From the NCBI GenBank assembly GCA_937888905.1, contig CALATA010000013.1:124001-188000 (forward strand): a stretch of DNA of 64,000 bases, in the 5' to 3' direction. The stretch comes from Terrimonas sp937888905 (GTDB lineage: Bacteria; Bacteroidota; Bacteroidia; Chitinophagales; Chitinophagaceae). The translations under genes and the position numbers were made by a program. Shown in pieces: positions 1 to 8,551 of the stretch (positions within the stretch are counted from its first letter, which is position 1; the number at the start of each line of letters is the position of its first letter). The notes under the pieces were generated by a model that was not told the origin of the DNA, made no database searches, and saw only the letters and a list, made by a program, of their open reading frames with translations.

Positions 1-211
1 CGCCTCACTCGACGAACCGGAAGCCCCGACCAAACAAAGTGAGCAGATCGCCAACCTCGAGTCCGACCACGAAACCATCATCATCCGTCTCCGCAAACTG
101 ATCAAAGAATTCGACGAAGATTATAAAGACGTCGGTTCCGCCGATTTCATCACCGGTCTGCTGAAGACCCATGAGAAAATGGCGTGGATGCTGAGGAGTT
201 ATTTGCGCTAA
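1..211 (+). CDS. Dps/ferritin-like DNA-protection protein, C-terminal part
   Basis: The window opens inside this gene; the reading frame runs from base 2 to a TAA at 209-211, giving 69 residues. They form the last helices of a Dps/ferritin-like four-helix bundle: an acidic stretch around 'LESDHETII', and an ending 'HEKMAWMLRSYL' that is typical of Dps C-termini. Dps proteins form dodecamers that bind DNA and oxidise and store iron during oxidative stress. The ferroxidase residues near the N-terminus lie outside the window and cannot be checked. A strong hairpin terminator follows at 275-310. Confidence 0.8.
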   Translation, partial: ASLDEPEAPTKQSEQIANLESDHETIIIRLRKLIKEFDEDYKDVGSADFITGLLKTHEKMAWMLRSYLR

Positions 212-274
212 AGCGCAAATAACAATGTGGAAATGTGTAAATGTGCCTTGCTTCGCAAGGATACATTCCTAAAT

Positions 275-310
275 AAAAAAAGGGAACGACCTTTCGCTCG
301 TTCCCTTTTT
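275..310 (+). terminator. Rho-independent terminator after the Dps gene
   Basis: A perfect 13-bp stem (AAAAAGGGAACGA / TCGTTCCCTTTTT) closes a loop around CTTTCGC and ends in a T run. Its symmetric A/T flanks let it work in both directions, so it could also end the minus-strand oxidoreductase gene whose stop is at 370. Confidence 0.85.
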
Positions 311-369
311 CAATTCAAAAGAATTCTTGTATTCCATTTTCACATTTCCACACTTACACATTTTCACAT

Positions 370-1788
370 TTACAGACTCCACCCTTCTCTGTAACTTCTC
401 TTCACAAACTCATTCGCTTCGTCGAAGTTGGTCACCTTCATGTTTTCCGCGTCCCACAGGAGTTTCTTGCGGCCCACATATTTATCCTCCCAGCCTTTGC
501 GTTTGGGATTCAGCATCATCCAGCTACGGATAGCGAGGTTGCCCATCAGGATGCTTTCGGTAAAGGGGCCCGCATATTCGAAGGGAGAACTTGTTACACC
601 TTTTCCATATCCCGCGATACAGGCATTCACCCATTGGATATAATGTCCTTCGGGTACGCGCTTGATTTTTTCCGCGGGCATTTTTGTTTCCTTCATCAAA
701 CGTGTGGGCAGCAGTCTCGGATTGGCGCCGTAGCAGTCGAGCAGCAGTTTGCCTTTTTTGCCTACCAGCAACACGCCTCCGTCCCAGTTACCGAACGGTT
801 CACCGGGTAATAATTCTTCCGGTAATTGCGGCAATAGTCCGCCATCATACCAGGATACTTTGATCTTGCCTTTACCATCCGTGCGCGGATAGTTGAGGTG
901 AATGATCGAAGACGGAGGTGCGCTGTCAACATAGTTACCTTCGGCCCACATGTCTTTCCATACATTGGACACGCTGCATTCGGCAGAATCGGGATACAGG
1001 ATCGGCAGGATGCGATAGATCGGATCCATGATATGACAAGCCATATCGCCTAAGGCGCCGGTACCGAATGCCCACCAGCCGCGCCAGTTGAACGGTACGT
1101 AGGCCGGATTGTAATCGATATAAGGTGCGGGGCCGAGCCACAGATCCCAGTCGAGTTCCTTCGGCACGGCGTGTTTGCCGGTTGGAGTGGGAATCCCCTG
1201 CGGCCAAACCGGACGATTGGTCCATGCATGCGCTTCTATTACTTCACCGATTAAGCCAGCATCATACATTTCCTTAGCTTTTCGCACGCCATCCCCCGAG
1301 CCACCCTGGTTGCCCATTTGCGTCACTACTTTGTACTTGCGCGCCGCTTCGGCGAGCTGACGTGCTTCATAGATATCGTGCGTGAGTGGTTTCTGCGTAT
1401 ACACGTGTTTGCCCATGGCCATAGCCGCCATCGTGGCTACCGCGTGGGTATGATCCGGTGTGGAAATGGATACCGCGTCGATGTTGTTCTTCTCGGCCTG
1501 CAACATCTTACGGAAGTCTTTGTAATAATTTGCTTTGGGAAAACGCTCGCGGCTTTTGGCGGCGGCCCTGTCATCTACATCGCACATGGCAACGATATTG
1601 ACATGGGGACTTTTGGCAAACTCGGCGAGATCACTTTCGCCCTTTCCACCGGCACCAATGCCAGCGATATTGAGTTTATCACTGGGCGCAACGTATCCGC
1701 GGCCCAATACGTGGCGTGGAACAATTACGAAACCTGCGCCTGCTACGGCAGCCTGACGTATAAAGGTTCTCCTGGAAGATTTTTTCAT
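370..1788 (-). CDS. Gfo/Idh/MocA family oxidoreductase, Tat-exported
   Basis: 472-residue predicted NAD(P)-dependent sugar or cyclitol dehydrogenase. The chosen start (ATG at 1788) puts a twin-arginine signal (SRRTFI, then a hydrophobic stretch ending near PRHVLG) at the N-terminus; a longer reading frame to 1833 would bury it. A Rossmann dinucleotide-binding loop (GIGAGGKG) follows around residue 45, and the catalytic-lysine motif appears as QKP (usually EKP) near residue 125. The C-terminal half looks like the usual substrate domain. Tat export implies folding with cofactor in the cytoplasm and action in the periplasm. Such proteins are numerous in Bacteroidota and act on sugars, but the substrate cannot be told from sequence. 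It stands alone on its strand. Confidence 0.88.
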   Translation of the reverse strand: MKKSSRRTFIRQAAVAGAGFVIVPRHVLGRGYVAPSDKLNIAGIGAGGKGESDLAEFAKSPHVNIVAMCDVDDRAAAKSRERFPKANYYKDFRKMLQAEKNNIDAVSISTPDHTHAVATMAAMAMGKHVYTQKPLTHDIYEARQLAEAARKYKVVTQMGNQGGSGDGVRKAKEMYDAGLIGEVIEAHAWTNRPVWPQGIPTPTGKHAVPKELDWDLWLGPAPYIDYNPAYVPFNWRGWWAFGTGALGDMACHIMDPIYRILPILYPDSAECSVSNVWKDMWAEGNYVDSAPPSSIIHLNYPRTDGKGKIKVSWYDGGLLPQLPEELLPGEPFGNWDGGVLLVGKKGKLLLDCYGANPRLLPTRLMKETKMPAEKIKRVPEGHYIQWVNACIAGYGKGVTSSPFEYAGPFTESILMGNLAIRSWMMLNPKRKGWEDKYVGRKKLLWDAENMKVTNFDEANEFVKRSYREGWSL

Positions 1789-1886
1789 CGGCAAACTTTT
1801 GCTTAAGGTAAATTCAACCGCTGACATCAGCAAATAAAATCCTCCTCGTCCTCAATAAAACAATTGGTAGATTCGTAAAAAAAAGA

Positions 1887-2216
1887 ATGATTTCCTGGGA
1901 AGATTTTGAAAAGATAGACATGCGTACCGGTACCATACTCGAAGCCACTGTTTTTGCGAAAGCAAGAAAACCGGCTTATCAATTGTCGGTGGATTTCGGA
2001 GAACTGGGTATAAAAAAATCTTCAGCGCAGATCACCGTTCATTATACGCCGGAAGCATTAGTGGGCAAACAGGTAATAGCCGTAGTAAATTTTCCGCCCA
2101 AGCAGATCGCCAACTTCATCAGCGAGTGCCTGGTGCTTGGTATTTATGATGAAAACAATAACGTGGTGTTATTAAGTCCCGGCAAGCCCGTTCCTAATGG
2201 TTTAAAAATTGGCTGA
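1887..2216 (+). CDS. csaA: CsaA-like tRNA-binding-domain protein
   Basis: 109-residue single-domain protein of the EMAP/tRNA-binding OB fold, the usual CsaA length. It opens 'ISWEDFEKIDMRTGTI', the family hallmark for the first strand, and ends with the conserved 'LLSPGKPVPNGLKIG' segment. CsaA is described as a homodimeric chaperone linked to protein secretion in Bacillus; the OB fold and dimer are well established, the in-vivo role less so. Its stop codon overlaps the TTG start of the next gene by 8 bases, so the two are probably co-translated. Confidence 0.9.
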   Translation: MISWEDFEKIDMRTGTILEATVFAKARKPAYQLSVDFGELGIKKSSAQITVHYTPEALVGKQVIAVVNFPPKQIANFISECLVLGIYDENNNVVLLSPGKPVPNGLKIG

Positions 2217-2703
2217 ACAACTTTACCATACCACCTATCAGTCGCCGCTTGGCAAGCTTAAAATTGCGGTTACGGATACCTGTGTTCGGATGGTGGAGTT
2301 TATGAAAGAAGACGAAGCCATTCCGCCAACAAACAACAGCCCCCTGCTTACAGATTGCGTGCAGCAGCTCATCGAATATTTTCAGGGAGAACGCCGTGTA
2401 TTCGATCTTCCGCTCGATCAGCCCGGCACGGGCTTTCAGCAACAGGTATGGAACCTGCTTTGCGTGATTCCCTATGGCAAAACGATCAGTTATCTCGATC
2501 TGGCGTTGCGGTCGGGAGACCGGAACAATACGCGTGCTGTGGCCAATGCGAATGGCCGCAATCGTATCGCCATCATCGTTCCCTGTCACCGGGTGATCGG
2601 GCACAACGGCAGCCTTACCGGTTATGCCGGCGGACTATGGCGCAAGAAATGGTTGCTCGAACTCGAACTGAAATGGACGCACGGTGTGCAGACGCTTTTT
2701 TGA
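2209..2703 (+). CDS. ogt: Methylated-DNA--protein-cysteine methyltransferase
   Basis: 164-residue repair protein that moves the alkyl group from O6-alkylguanine to its own cysteine. The acceptor motif PCHRV is present with Cys126, preceded by the helix-turn-helix region (around 'IPYGKTISYLDLA', residues 87-99) and followed by the conserved 'GYAGGLWRKKWLLELE'. The start is TTG at 2209: an in-frame stop lies two codons upstream and no ATG occurs before the conserved N-terminus, so TTG is the only sensible start. It overlaps csaA by 8 bases, consistent with translational coupling. Confidence 0.93.
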   Translation: MAEQLYHTTYQSPLGKLKIAVTDTCVRMVEFMKEDEAIPPTNNSPLLTDCVQQLIEYFQGERRVFDLPLDQPGTGFQQQVWNLLCVIPYGKTISYLDLALRSGDRNNTRAVANANGRNRIAIIVPCHRVIGHNGSLTGYAGGLWRKKWLLELELKWTHGVQTLF

Positions 2704-2716
2704 AACACCGTGAATT

Positions 2717-2820
2717 GTCATCCCGAAGTCTCGGGAGTCAATAAGTCAATAGGTGAATAAGTGAATGAAATGCGCTCCCTGAGCCCGAAGTGTCGGGCCG
2801 GTACTTCGGCCGCCGAAGGG
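2717..2820. repeat. Copy 1 of a ~100-bp intergenic repeat (inverted partner at 17264-17359)
   Basis: This stretch reads from a CCCGAAG/CTCGGG hairpin through the AT-rich phrase 'AATAAGTCAATAGGTGAATA' to a GC-rich CCGAAG-containing end. The reverse complement of 17264-17359 follows the same order with few changes. It fills the gap between ogt and cdd and stops exactly at the cdd stop codon. Confidence 0.75.
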
Positions 2821-3318
2821 CTATTTACCCGTGGAAGTTTCCAGTTCGGTGCGTGTAAAGGCAAAAGGCAACAACAAACTCGCCGCCGGAATCACCCAGA
2901 TACGTCCTTCCTGACCGGATAAGATGAGGCGGATCGGATGATCGGTTCTTCCTTCGTATTCCAGCAATGCCTGGCGGCACATGCCACAAGGCGATATAGG
3001 ATGATCATTCTCCCCTTCACTGTTGTAGGAAATAGCCAGCGCATCGATGCCTTCACCGGGATATTGCATGGCCGCATTGCCCAGCAAAATACGTTCAGCG
3101 CAAATGGTCACGGGATAAGAAGCGTTTTCCTGGTTGGTTCCTTTTACAATAGCGCCACTGGTGAGCCGGGCGGCGGCACCTACGTGAAAATGAGAATAAG
3201 GAGCGTAAGCAAGTCTGGTCACTTCACGGGCCGACTGCAGCAATGCCGCATCTGCCGGTTCCAGTTCGCTGACCGATGTATATTCTTTATAAGAAAAATG
3301 AATCGTTTTTTCTGTCAT
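2821..3318 (-). CDS. cdd: Cytidine deaminase
   Basis: 165-residue zinc enzyme that deaminates cytidine and deoxycytidine to uridine and deoxyuridine for pyrimidine salvage. The substrate-binding HVGAA motif is at 45-49, the catalytic Cys73-Ala-Glu75 follows, and the second zinc motif Pro110-Cys111-Gly-Met-Cys114 is intact. Length and layout match the homotetrameric class with a short N-terminal extension. It is transcribed towards a dispersed repeat, and the lepB terminator lies just upstream of its start. Confidence 0.95.
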   Translation of the reverse strand: MTEKTIHFSYKEYTSVSELEPADAALLQSAREVTRLAYAPYSHFHVGAAARLTSGAIVKGTNQENASYPVTICAERILLGNAAMQYPGEGIDALAISYNSEGENDHPISPCGMCRQALLEYEGRTDHPIRLILSGQEGRIWVIPAASLLLPFAFTRTELETSTGK

Positions 3319-3339
3319 ATGGTTCTGTTGACCGATAAA

Positions 3340-3367
3340 AAATGCCCCTCGTTCGACAGGGGCATTT
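3340..3367 (-). terminator. Terminator of lepB
   Basis: A 10-bp perfect stem (AAATGCCCCT / AGGGGCATTT) is followed on the minus strand by a T run. It lies 10 bases past the lepB stop and upstream of the cdd start. Confidence 0.85.
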
Positions 3368-3376
3368 AAAGGTAAA

Positions 3377-4927
3377 CTATTTTATAATGTTAAACAACCG
3401 TTTCCACCGTGGTCCCTTGTCCCAACTCATCCATATCATCCACGCTTTACCAACAATATGATCTTCGGGTACAAAACCCCAGTAGCGGCTGTCCTGTGAT
3501 TTGTGACGGTTATCCCCCATCATCCAGTAATAATCCATTTTGAATGTATAACTGGTCGCTTCTTTGTCGTTGATGAACACTTTACCATTAAACTCCTGCA
3601 ATTTGTTGTTTTCATACACCTCGATACAACGGCGATAAAATAACATGTTGCGTGGAGTGAGTTCAACGCTTGCACCTTTTTTCGGTACCCATAGTGCATG
3701 GTCATAAGCAAAGCTGTCTACCGACCAACTGATAGAACGGTCATAAGGGAACATAGCACCCGGAGCGGTTGGCTCAATCTCTTTCTGAATAGACGCTACA
3801 TCAACACTTGCAATGCTTTTTAGTTTTTCGAGTTCACCGGCTGAGAGGTTGGCGCGGAACATGTTGCCGCCAATCGAAGAAAAGTCTTTTGCTCCTCCTT
3901 CCGAATCGCCCATATTGAGACGGATGCCTGCCTCGCGGAGATCTTCTTCAGAAATGATCTGCCCCTGTTTCACCGTAAAACGATAGAACGTGGACGAGTG
4001 CGGCGGCACATAAGCAGGTGCGCCGTTTACATACAAAACACCGGCAATGATTTGCAGTGAATCGCCCGCCACCGCTACGCAACGTTTGATATAGTTATCC
4101 GTTTTATCAACCGGATGAATGGCCAGCGGATATTCATCGGGATTGCCCAGGATAGCCTGACGTCCGAGCGCGCGTACCATCTGGTAATAAGGTACGGCCG
4201 ACTGGAACTCGGGTCTGTTGATAACAGTATCCCCTTCGGGAAAATTAAATACTACCGCATCATTTCTTTTTACCGGCGAAGCGAACCAGCGGATGTAAGG
4301 CAGCTCAATCGCGGTTGAATAAGATTTGCGGCCGCTGCTTCCCGGCAGGTAGTTGTGCATGAACGGCACACTTAGTGGTGTATTGGGAATACGTGGTCCA
4401 TAGCTCAGTTTGCTTACAAACAGAAAATCGTTTATCAGCAATGTTTTTTCCATCGAGCTCGAAGGAATGGTGTAGGCTTCGAATACAAATGTGCGGATCA
4501 ACGTAGCCGCTACGACTGCGAAGATGGCTGCATCTACCCATTCGCGCCAGGCGGCTTTTTTATAATGCTTCACCACATCCGGACCAACGTAACGCAGATC
4601 TTTTCTGCCGGCCAGCCAGGGAAAATAAAACGGCGCAAACAAAGACGCCATGATATGCTCACCAAATGAATAGCGGGCAAATACTTTGGCAAATTCTATG
4701 AAGATACCCGGCGTAATGAACCATCCCACAACAGGAATGAATTGCCAGAATACCCAATGTTTGGGACGTTTGGCAATATCCTGCATGATCCATGTATTGT
4801 AAAAAGGAACGTATGCTTTCCAGGATTCACGACCGGCTTTCGCAAAAAGTTTTGCGAGACCGAATGAAGGAAGAAAAACCAATAAAACACTGATCAGGTA
4901 TACAACCAGGATGTGTTGAAGCGGCAT
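3377..4927 (-). CDS. lepB: Signal peptidase I (long Bacteroidota form)
   Basis: 516-residue membrane protease that removes signal peptides from exported proteins. The N-terminus has several hydrophobic segments (about 5-25, 58-80, 92-105) before the usual anchor helix at 131-148. The Ser/Lys dyad is visible: Ser158 in 'IPSSSMEKTL' and Lys281 in 'NYIKRCVAVAGDS'. The box E motif 'MMGDNRHKSQDSRYWGFVP' is at 469-487. A roughly 150-residue insertion between the lysine box and box E accounts for the large size, as often seen in Bacteroidota. The gene is followed by a strong terminator. Confidence 0.95.
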   Translation of the reverse strand: MPLQHILVVYLISVLLVFLPSFGLAKLFAKAGRESWKAYVPFYNTWIMQDIAKRPKHWVFWQFIPVVGWFITPGIFIEFAKVFARYSFGEHIMASLFAPFYFPWLAGRKDLRYVGPDVVKHYKKAAWREWVDAAIFAVVAATLIRTFVFEAYTIPSSSMEKTLLINDFLFVSKLSYGPRIPNTPLSVPFMHNYLPGSSGRKSYSTAIELPYIRWFASPVKRNDAVVFNFPEGDTVINRPEFQSAVPYYQMVRALGRQAILGNPDEYPLAIHPVDKTDNYIKRCVAVAGDSLQIIAGVLYVNGAPAYVPPHSSTFYRFTVKQGQIISEEDLREAGIRLNMGDSEGGAKDFSSIGGNMFRANLSAGELEKLKSIASVDVASIQKEIEPTAPGAMFPYDRSISWSVDSFAYDHALWVPKKGASVELTPRNMLFYRRCIEVYENNKLQEFNGKVFINDKEATSYTFKMDYYWMMGDNRHKSQDSRYWGFVPEDHIVGKAWMIWMSWDKGPRWKRLFNIIK

Positions 4928-5015
4928 GGGCCTTTATTTTTTGTTGCTCAAAAGTAGTTTATCTCTTTACCGCGTCCTGCGCAGCCATTGAAAGTTTGTG
5001 AAATCATTTACAGGT

Positions 5016-6176
5016 TCAGCGCGGCAGTACATAACTTTTCACATCTTCTGCGGTAATGACTTTACCGGAAAGGATCACGAGGCGCTCTACCACGTTGCGC
5101 AGTTCACGGATGTTACCGGTCCAGTCGTAATTCTGCAGCGACTGCATGGCATTGTCGTCGATGCTTTTCTTTGCCACGCCATAATCGGCGCAGATATCGT
5201 CGAGGAACTGGTCCACCAGCAGCGGAATATCCTGCCTGCGATCATTCAGAGAGGGTACGTGAATAAGAATCACGCTGAGGCGGTGATATAAGTCGAGACG
5301 GAAATTTTTGTCCTCTACTTCTTTGAGCAGGTCTTTGTTGGTAGCCGCGATTACGCGTACATCCACGCTGATATCTTTATCGGCTCCTACGCGGGTGATT
5401 TTTCCTTCCTGCAGGGCGCGCAGCACTTTTGCCTGCGCACTGAGACTCATATCGCCGATCTCATCGAGGAAAAGTGTACCGCCGGTAGCCTGTTCAAACT
5501 TACCGATGCGTTGTTTGATGGCAGACGTAAACGAACCTTTCTCGTGTCCGAACAATTCGCTTTCGATCAGCTCGGTGGGGATGGCTGCGCAGTTCACTTC
5601 AACGAGTGGCCCTGTGTTACGGTTGCTTTTTTCGTGTACCCAGCGGGCCACGAGTTCCTTACCTACCCCGTTCTCACCGGTGATGAGTATACGGGCCTCT
5701 GTAGGCGCCACTTTTTCGATCGTTTCCTTGATCTTGAGGATGGGATCGGATTCGCCGATCATCTCCTGTACGCGGCTTACTTTGCGTTTGAGCACCTTTG
5801 TTTCGGTAACCAGGTTGCTTTTGTCCATCGCGTTGCGGATGGTGATCAGCAGGCGGTTGAGATCCGGTGGTTTGGAAATATAATCGTAGGCACCTTTTTT
5901 TACAGCTTCCACGGCAGTTTCGATGTTGCCATGTCCGGAGATCATGATAATGGGAACATCGGGATTTGACTCACCGGCTTTCTGTAAAAATTCGATACCA
6001 TCTATTTTCGGCATTTTGATATCGCAGAGCACCACGTCGTAGGTCTTTTCACGAAACTTCTTCAGCCCTTCTTCCCCGTCGGCGGCTTCGTCGATCGTAT
6101 AACCTTCGAAAGAAAGAATTTCACTCAGTGTCTTGCGGATGGCCTTTTCGTCGTCAATGATCAATATATGCGGCAT
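5016..6176 (-). CDS. NtrC-type response regulator lacking a DNA-binding domain
   Basis: 386 residues: receiver domain (1-120, acidic pair D8/D9, phospho-acceptor D52, K101) joined to a sigma-54-type AAA+ domain with Walker A GENGVGKE (166-173) and Walker B 'GGTLFLDEIG' (231-240). Two features are unusual. The sigma-54 contact loop GAFTGA reads GSFTSA (213-218), and the protein stops at residue 386, after the AAA+ lid, with no Fis-type helix-turn-helix. It is therefore unlikely to be a classical DNA-bound activator; it may act from solution or on a non-sigma-54 target. No histidine kinase gene is adjacent. The fold assignment is firm, the output is not. Confidence 0.9.
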   Translation of the reverse strand: MPHILIIDDEKAIRKTLSEILSFEGYTIDEAADGEEGLKKFREKTYDVVLCDIKMPKIDGIEFLQKAGESNPDVPIIMISGHGNIETAVEAVKKGAYDYISKPPDLNRLLITIRNAMDKSNLVTETKVLKRKVSRVQEMIGESDPILKIKETIEKVAPTEARILITGENGVGKELVARWVHEKSNRNTGPLVEVNCAAIPTELIESELFGHEKGSFTSAIKQRIGKFEQATGGTLFLDEIGDMSLSAQAKVLRALQEGKITRVGADKDISVDVRVIAATNKDLLKEVEDKNFRLDLYHRLSVILIHVPSLNDRRQDIPLLVDQFLDDICADYGVAKKSIDDNAMQSLQNYDWTGNIRELRNVVERLVILSGKVITAEDVKSYVLPR

Positions 6177-6307
6177 AGTAAATCAGGTCAATTGCATTTA
6201 AATCGGCAATCAGGGGTCAAACTTATTGATTTTTATGGTAATCCGGGCACCGTTGACGGAGAGAATCAGGTTATTGGCGAAGTAGCGGAAGATCAGGGCA
6301 TAAAAAA

Positions 6308-6329
6308 AGGCCGGATAGAAATCCAGCCT
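6308..6329 (-). terminator. Second terminator downstream of pdhB
   Basis: On the minus strand a 9-bp stem (AGGCTGGAT / ATCCGGCCT, one G-T pair) with a TTCT loop is followed by seven T residues. It lies about 115 bases beyond the pdhB terminator and may act as a back-up or end a short separate transcript. Confidence 0.65.
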
Positions 6330-6443
6330 CGTTGTAAAATCCAATATCCTATGAAAAACCGTAACAAAGATGCATGTTATGCGGCAAAACGCTGCATCAA
6401 TCTGAAAATAATTATCCAGAGTATTTTTACGATTTATATGAAA

Positions 6444-6467
6444 AAACGCCACATAAATGTGGCGTTT
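6444..6467 (-). terminator. Terminator of pdhB
   Basis: An 11-bp perfect stem (AAACGCCACAT / ATGTGGCGTTT) followed on the minus strand by further T residues, 22 bases past the pdhB stop. Confidence 0.8.
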
Positions 6468-6488
6468 CCCAGTCTTATATTAGTAAAA

Positions 6489-7478
6489 TTACTTCTTCGT
6501 GTACATTACCTCTTTCACGATTTTCACGGTACGCTCTACGTTTGGCAGGGCGGCAGCTACCAGGTTAGGTGCATAGTGCAGCGGAGCATCGGCGGCGGTG
6601 ATACGGCGGATCGGCGCATCGAGATAATCGAATCCTTCCTTCTGAATGCGGTAGGCGATCTCGGAAGATACAGAGGCGAAAGGCCATTGTTCTTCCACGA
6701 TCACGAGACGGTTGGTCTTCTTTACACTCTCCAGGATGGTCTGCCAGTCGAGCGGGCGGATGCTGCGCAGGTCGATCACCTCAGCGCTTACGCCTTCTTT
6801 TTCGAGCTCGGCAGCGGCACCCAGGGCCACTTTCATCATTTTATTGAAAGAAACGATCGTAACGTCGGTACCGGCTCTCTTCACGTCGGCCTTACCGAGT
6901 TCGATATAATATTCTTCCTCGGGAACTTCCATTTTATCACCGTACATCTGTTCGCTTTCCATGAACATAACGGGATCTTCTTCGTAGCGGATGGCTTGTT
7001 TCAGCAGACCTTTTGCGTCATACGGGTTGCTGGGAGAAACGACTTTGATACCGGGAATGTTGGCATAAAGTGCTTCGAAAGCCGTAGAGTGCTGGGCACC
7101 CAACTGACCGGCAGAGCCGTTACCACCACGGAATACGATGGGGCAGGAAATCTGTCCGCCGCTCATGGCGAGCATTTTTGAAGCGGTATTGAGAATCTGG
7201 TCCAATGCCAGTACGGCAAAGTTCCAGGTCATGAACTCAACAACCGGGCGGAGACCGTTTTGTGCGGCGCCTACACCCACTGCGGTAAAGCCCAGCTCGG
7301 CGATCGGTGTGTCGATCACGCGTTTGGGACCAAATTCGGCCAGCATACCCTGGCTCACCTTGTAGGCTCCGTTGTATTCGGCTACTTCTTCACCCATTAA
7401 AAAAACACGTTCGTCCCTTCTCATCTCTTCGGACATTGCCTCACGCAGGGCCTCACGGAATGCGATAGTTCTTGCCAT
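6489..7478 (-). CDS. pdhB: Pyruvate dehydrogenase E1 component, beta subunit
   Basis: 329 residues, the standard length for an E1-beta transketolase-fold subunit. It pairs with E1-alpha to bind thiamine diphosphate and decarboxylate pyruvate for acetyl-CoA synthesis. Recognisable segments are the N-terminal 'REALREAMSEEMRRD', 'FLMGEEVAEYNGAYKVSQG' with the conserved Glu that activates the cofactor, and 'DTPIAELGFTAVGVGAA'. No E1-alpha, E2 or E3 gene is near, so the subunits are encoded separately, as in several Bacteroidota. A close branched-chain 2-oxoacid E1-beta cannot be fully excluded. A TAAATTTG promoter box lies upstream on the minus strand (7505-7512). Confidence 0.9.
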   Translation of the reverse strand: MARTIAFREALREAMSEEMRRDERVFLMGEEVAEYNGAYKVSQGMLAEFGPKRVIDTPIAELGFTAVGVGAAQNGLRPVVEFMTWNFAVLALDQILNTASKMLAMSGGQISCPIVFRGGNGSAGQLGAQHSTAFEALYANIPGIKVVSPSNPYDAKGLLKQAIRYEEDPVMFMESEQMYGDKMEVPEEEYYIELGKADVKRAGTDVTIVSFNKMMKVALGAAAELEKEGVSAEVIDLRSIRPLDWQTILESVKKTNRLVIVEEQWPFASVSSEIAYRIQKEGFDYLDAPIRRITAADAPLHYAPNLVAAALPNVERTVKIVKEVMYTKK

Positions 7479-7504
7479 GTTAATCCTTTACATTTAAAGT
7501 GCCG

Positions 7505-7512
7505 CAAATTTA
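7505..7512 (-). promoter_or_regulatory. Bacteroidota -7 box for pdhB
   Basis: On the minus strand the sequence is TAAATTTG, matching the TAnnTTTG -7 element of Bacteroidota promoters, 27 bases before the pdhB start. Confidence 0.5.
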
Positions 7513-7561
7513 AGCGACAGAGGGGATAAAACCTAAAATGAAATCCATCCCGGGGCAATGG

Positions 7562-7569
7562 TATCTTTG
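7562..7569 (+). promoter_or_regulatory. -7 box directly abutting the YpdA-like start codon
   Basis: TATCTTTG matches the Bacteroidota -7 consensus and ends only 4 bases before the ATG at 7574. Transcription would begin near the start codon, giving a leaderless or nearly leaderless mRNA. Confidence 0.6.
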
Positions 7570-7573
7570 CCAC

Positions 7574-8551
7574 ATGCAAGGAACCGAACAATTTGATCTG
7601 GTTATCGTTGGCGGAGGCCCTATCGGACTGGCCTGCGCGCTGGAAGCCCGGAAAGCAGGACTCCGTTATGCGGTGATCGAAAAAGGTGCGCTTACCAACT
7701 CGATCTTTCATTACCCGGTTAATATGACTTTTTTCTCCACCTCGGAACGGCTGGAGATCGGCGGCGTGCCCTTCGTCAGCAATAACCCCAAACCCACCCG
7801 GGCCGAAGCACTCGAATACTACCGCAGAGTGACCCAGGGTTTTGACATCCCTGTGAGGCTTTACGAAGAAGTAACAGCTATCAAAGGAGAAAATAACCGG
7901 TTTCAGGTAACCACCAGCCGTGGAGCATACAAGGCAGCTAAAGTCATCATTACAACCGGCTTCTACGATATTCCCTATAAACTGAATATTCCCGGAGAAG
8001 ACCTGCCCAAGGTTACCCATTACTATAAAGAACCCCACCCCTATGCTTTTCAGAAAGTAGTGGTAGTGGGCGCGCAGAACTCAGCGGTGGATGCCGCTTT
8101 GGAAACCTGGCGCAAGGGCGCGGAAGTAACGATGGTGATCCGCCAGCCGGAAATAGGTAAGCGGGTAAAATATTGGGTACGGCCAGATATCCTCAACCGC
8201 ATCGAAGAAGGATCGATCAAGGCATATTACAATGCAAAGCTGCTTGAAGTGCGCGAAAAAGAAGTAGTGATTGAAACAGAAAACGGGGTGGTGACACTCG
8301 AGAACGACTGGGTGATTGCGGCAACCGGTTATCAGCCCAACCTGGCCTTTCTGCGGAAGATCATGATTAATTTGTCGGAAGATGAAGTGATGTGTCCTGT
8401 AGTGGATGCGGACACGCAGGAGTCCAGCGTGCCCGGCATCTTTCTCGCTGGCGTGATCTGCGGAGGCATGAACACGCATCGTCTTTTTATCGAAAACTCG
8501 CGCGAACACGCCGTCAAGATCATGCAGGCGATCACTAAACAGCTTGCTTAG
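7574..8551 (+). CDS. ypdA: YpdA-family putative bacillithiol-disulfide reductase
   Basis: 325-residue flavoprotein with two Rossmann motifs: GGGPIG at 13-18 for FAD and GAQNS around 165 for NADPH. The segment 'MTFFSTSERLEIGGVPF' is a signature of the YpdA/Bdr family, which reduces bacillithiol disulfide; no CxxC redox pair is seen, as expected for this family rather than thioredoxin reductase. The start at 7574 places the FAD motif correctly; an in-frame ATG at 7538 would lie upstream of the promoter box. Its stop overlaps that of the convergent barrel-protein gene. Bacillithiol use by this organism is inferred from family membership only. Confidence 0.88.
   Translation: MQGTEQFDLVIVGGGPIGLACALEARKAGLRYAVIEKGALTNSIFHYPVNMTFFSTSERLEIGGVPFVSNNPKPTRAEALEYYRRVTQGFDIPVRLYEEVTAIKGENNRFQVTTSRGAYKAAKVIITTGFYDIPYKLNIPGEDLPKVTHYYKEPHPYAFQKVVVVGAQNSAVDAALETWRKGAEVTMVIRQPEIGKRVKYWVRPDILNRIEEGSIKAYYNAKLLEVREKEVVIETENGVVTLENDWVIAATGYQPNLAFLRKIMINLSEDEVMCPVVDADTQESSVPGIFLAGVICGGMNTHRLFIENSREHAVKIMQAITKQLA

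Larger units (their letters stand above)
6177..6488. other. Intergenic region between regulator and pdhB
   Basis: 312 bases without a convincing gene. It holds two minus-strand terminators (6308-6329 and 6444-6467). A minus-strand reading frame at 6210-6452 is hydrophobic but runs through one terminator and shows no family feature, so it is not called. Confidence 0.6.

Noticed and set aside
1789..1833. Longer N-terminus of the Gfo/Idh/MocA protein
   Set aside because: It would place 15 extra residues ahead of an otherwise typical twin-arginine signal peptide.
2209..2211. ATG start for the methyltransferase further downstream
   Set aside because: The only in-frame ATGs remove the conserved N-terminal strand, while TTG at 2209 gives the full family N-terminus.
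5308..5883. A 191-residue plus-strand frame opposite the response regulator
   Set aside because: It is the antisense shadow of a well-supported gene, has Ser-rich composition and no family features.
6210..6452. A minus-strand hydrophobic frame between pdhB and the response regulator
   Set aside because: It runs through a terminator hairpin and shows no recognisable motif; treated as intergenic.
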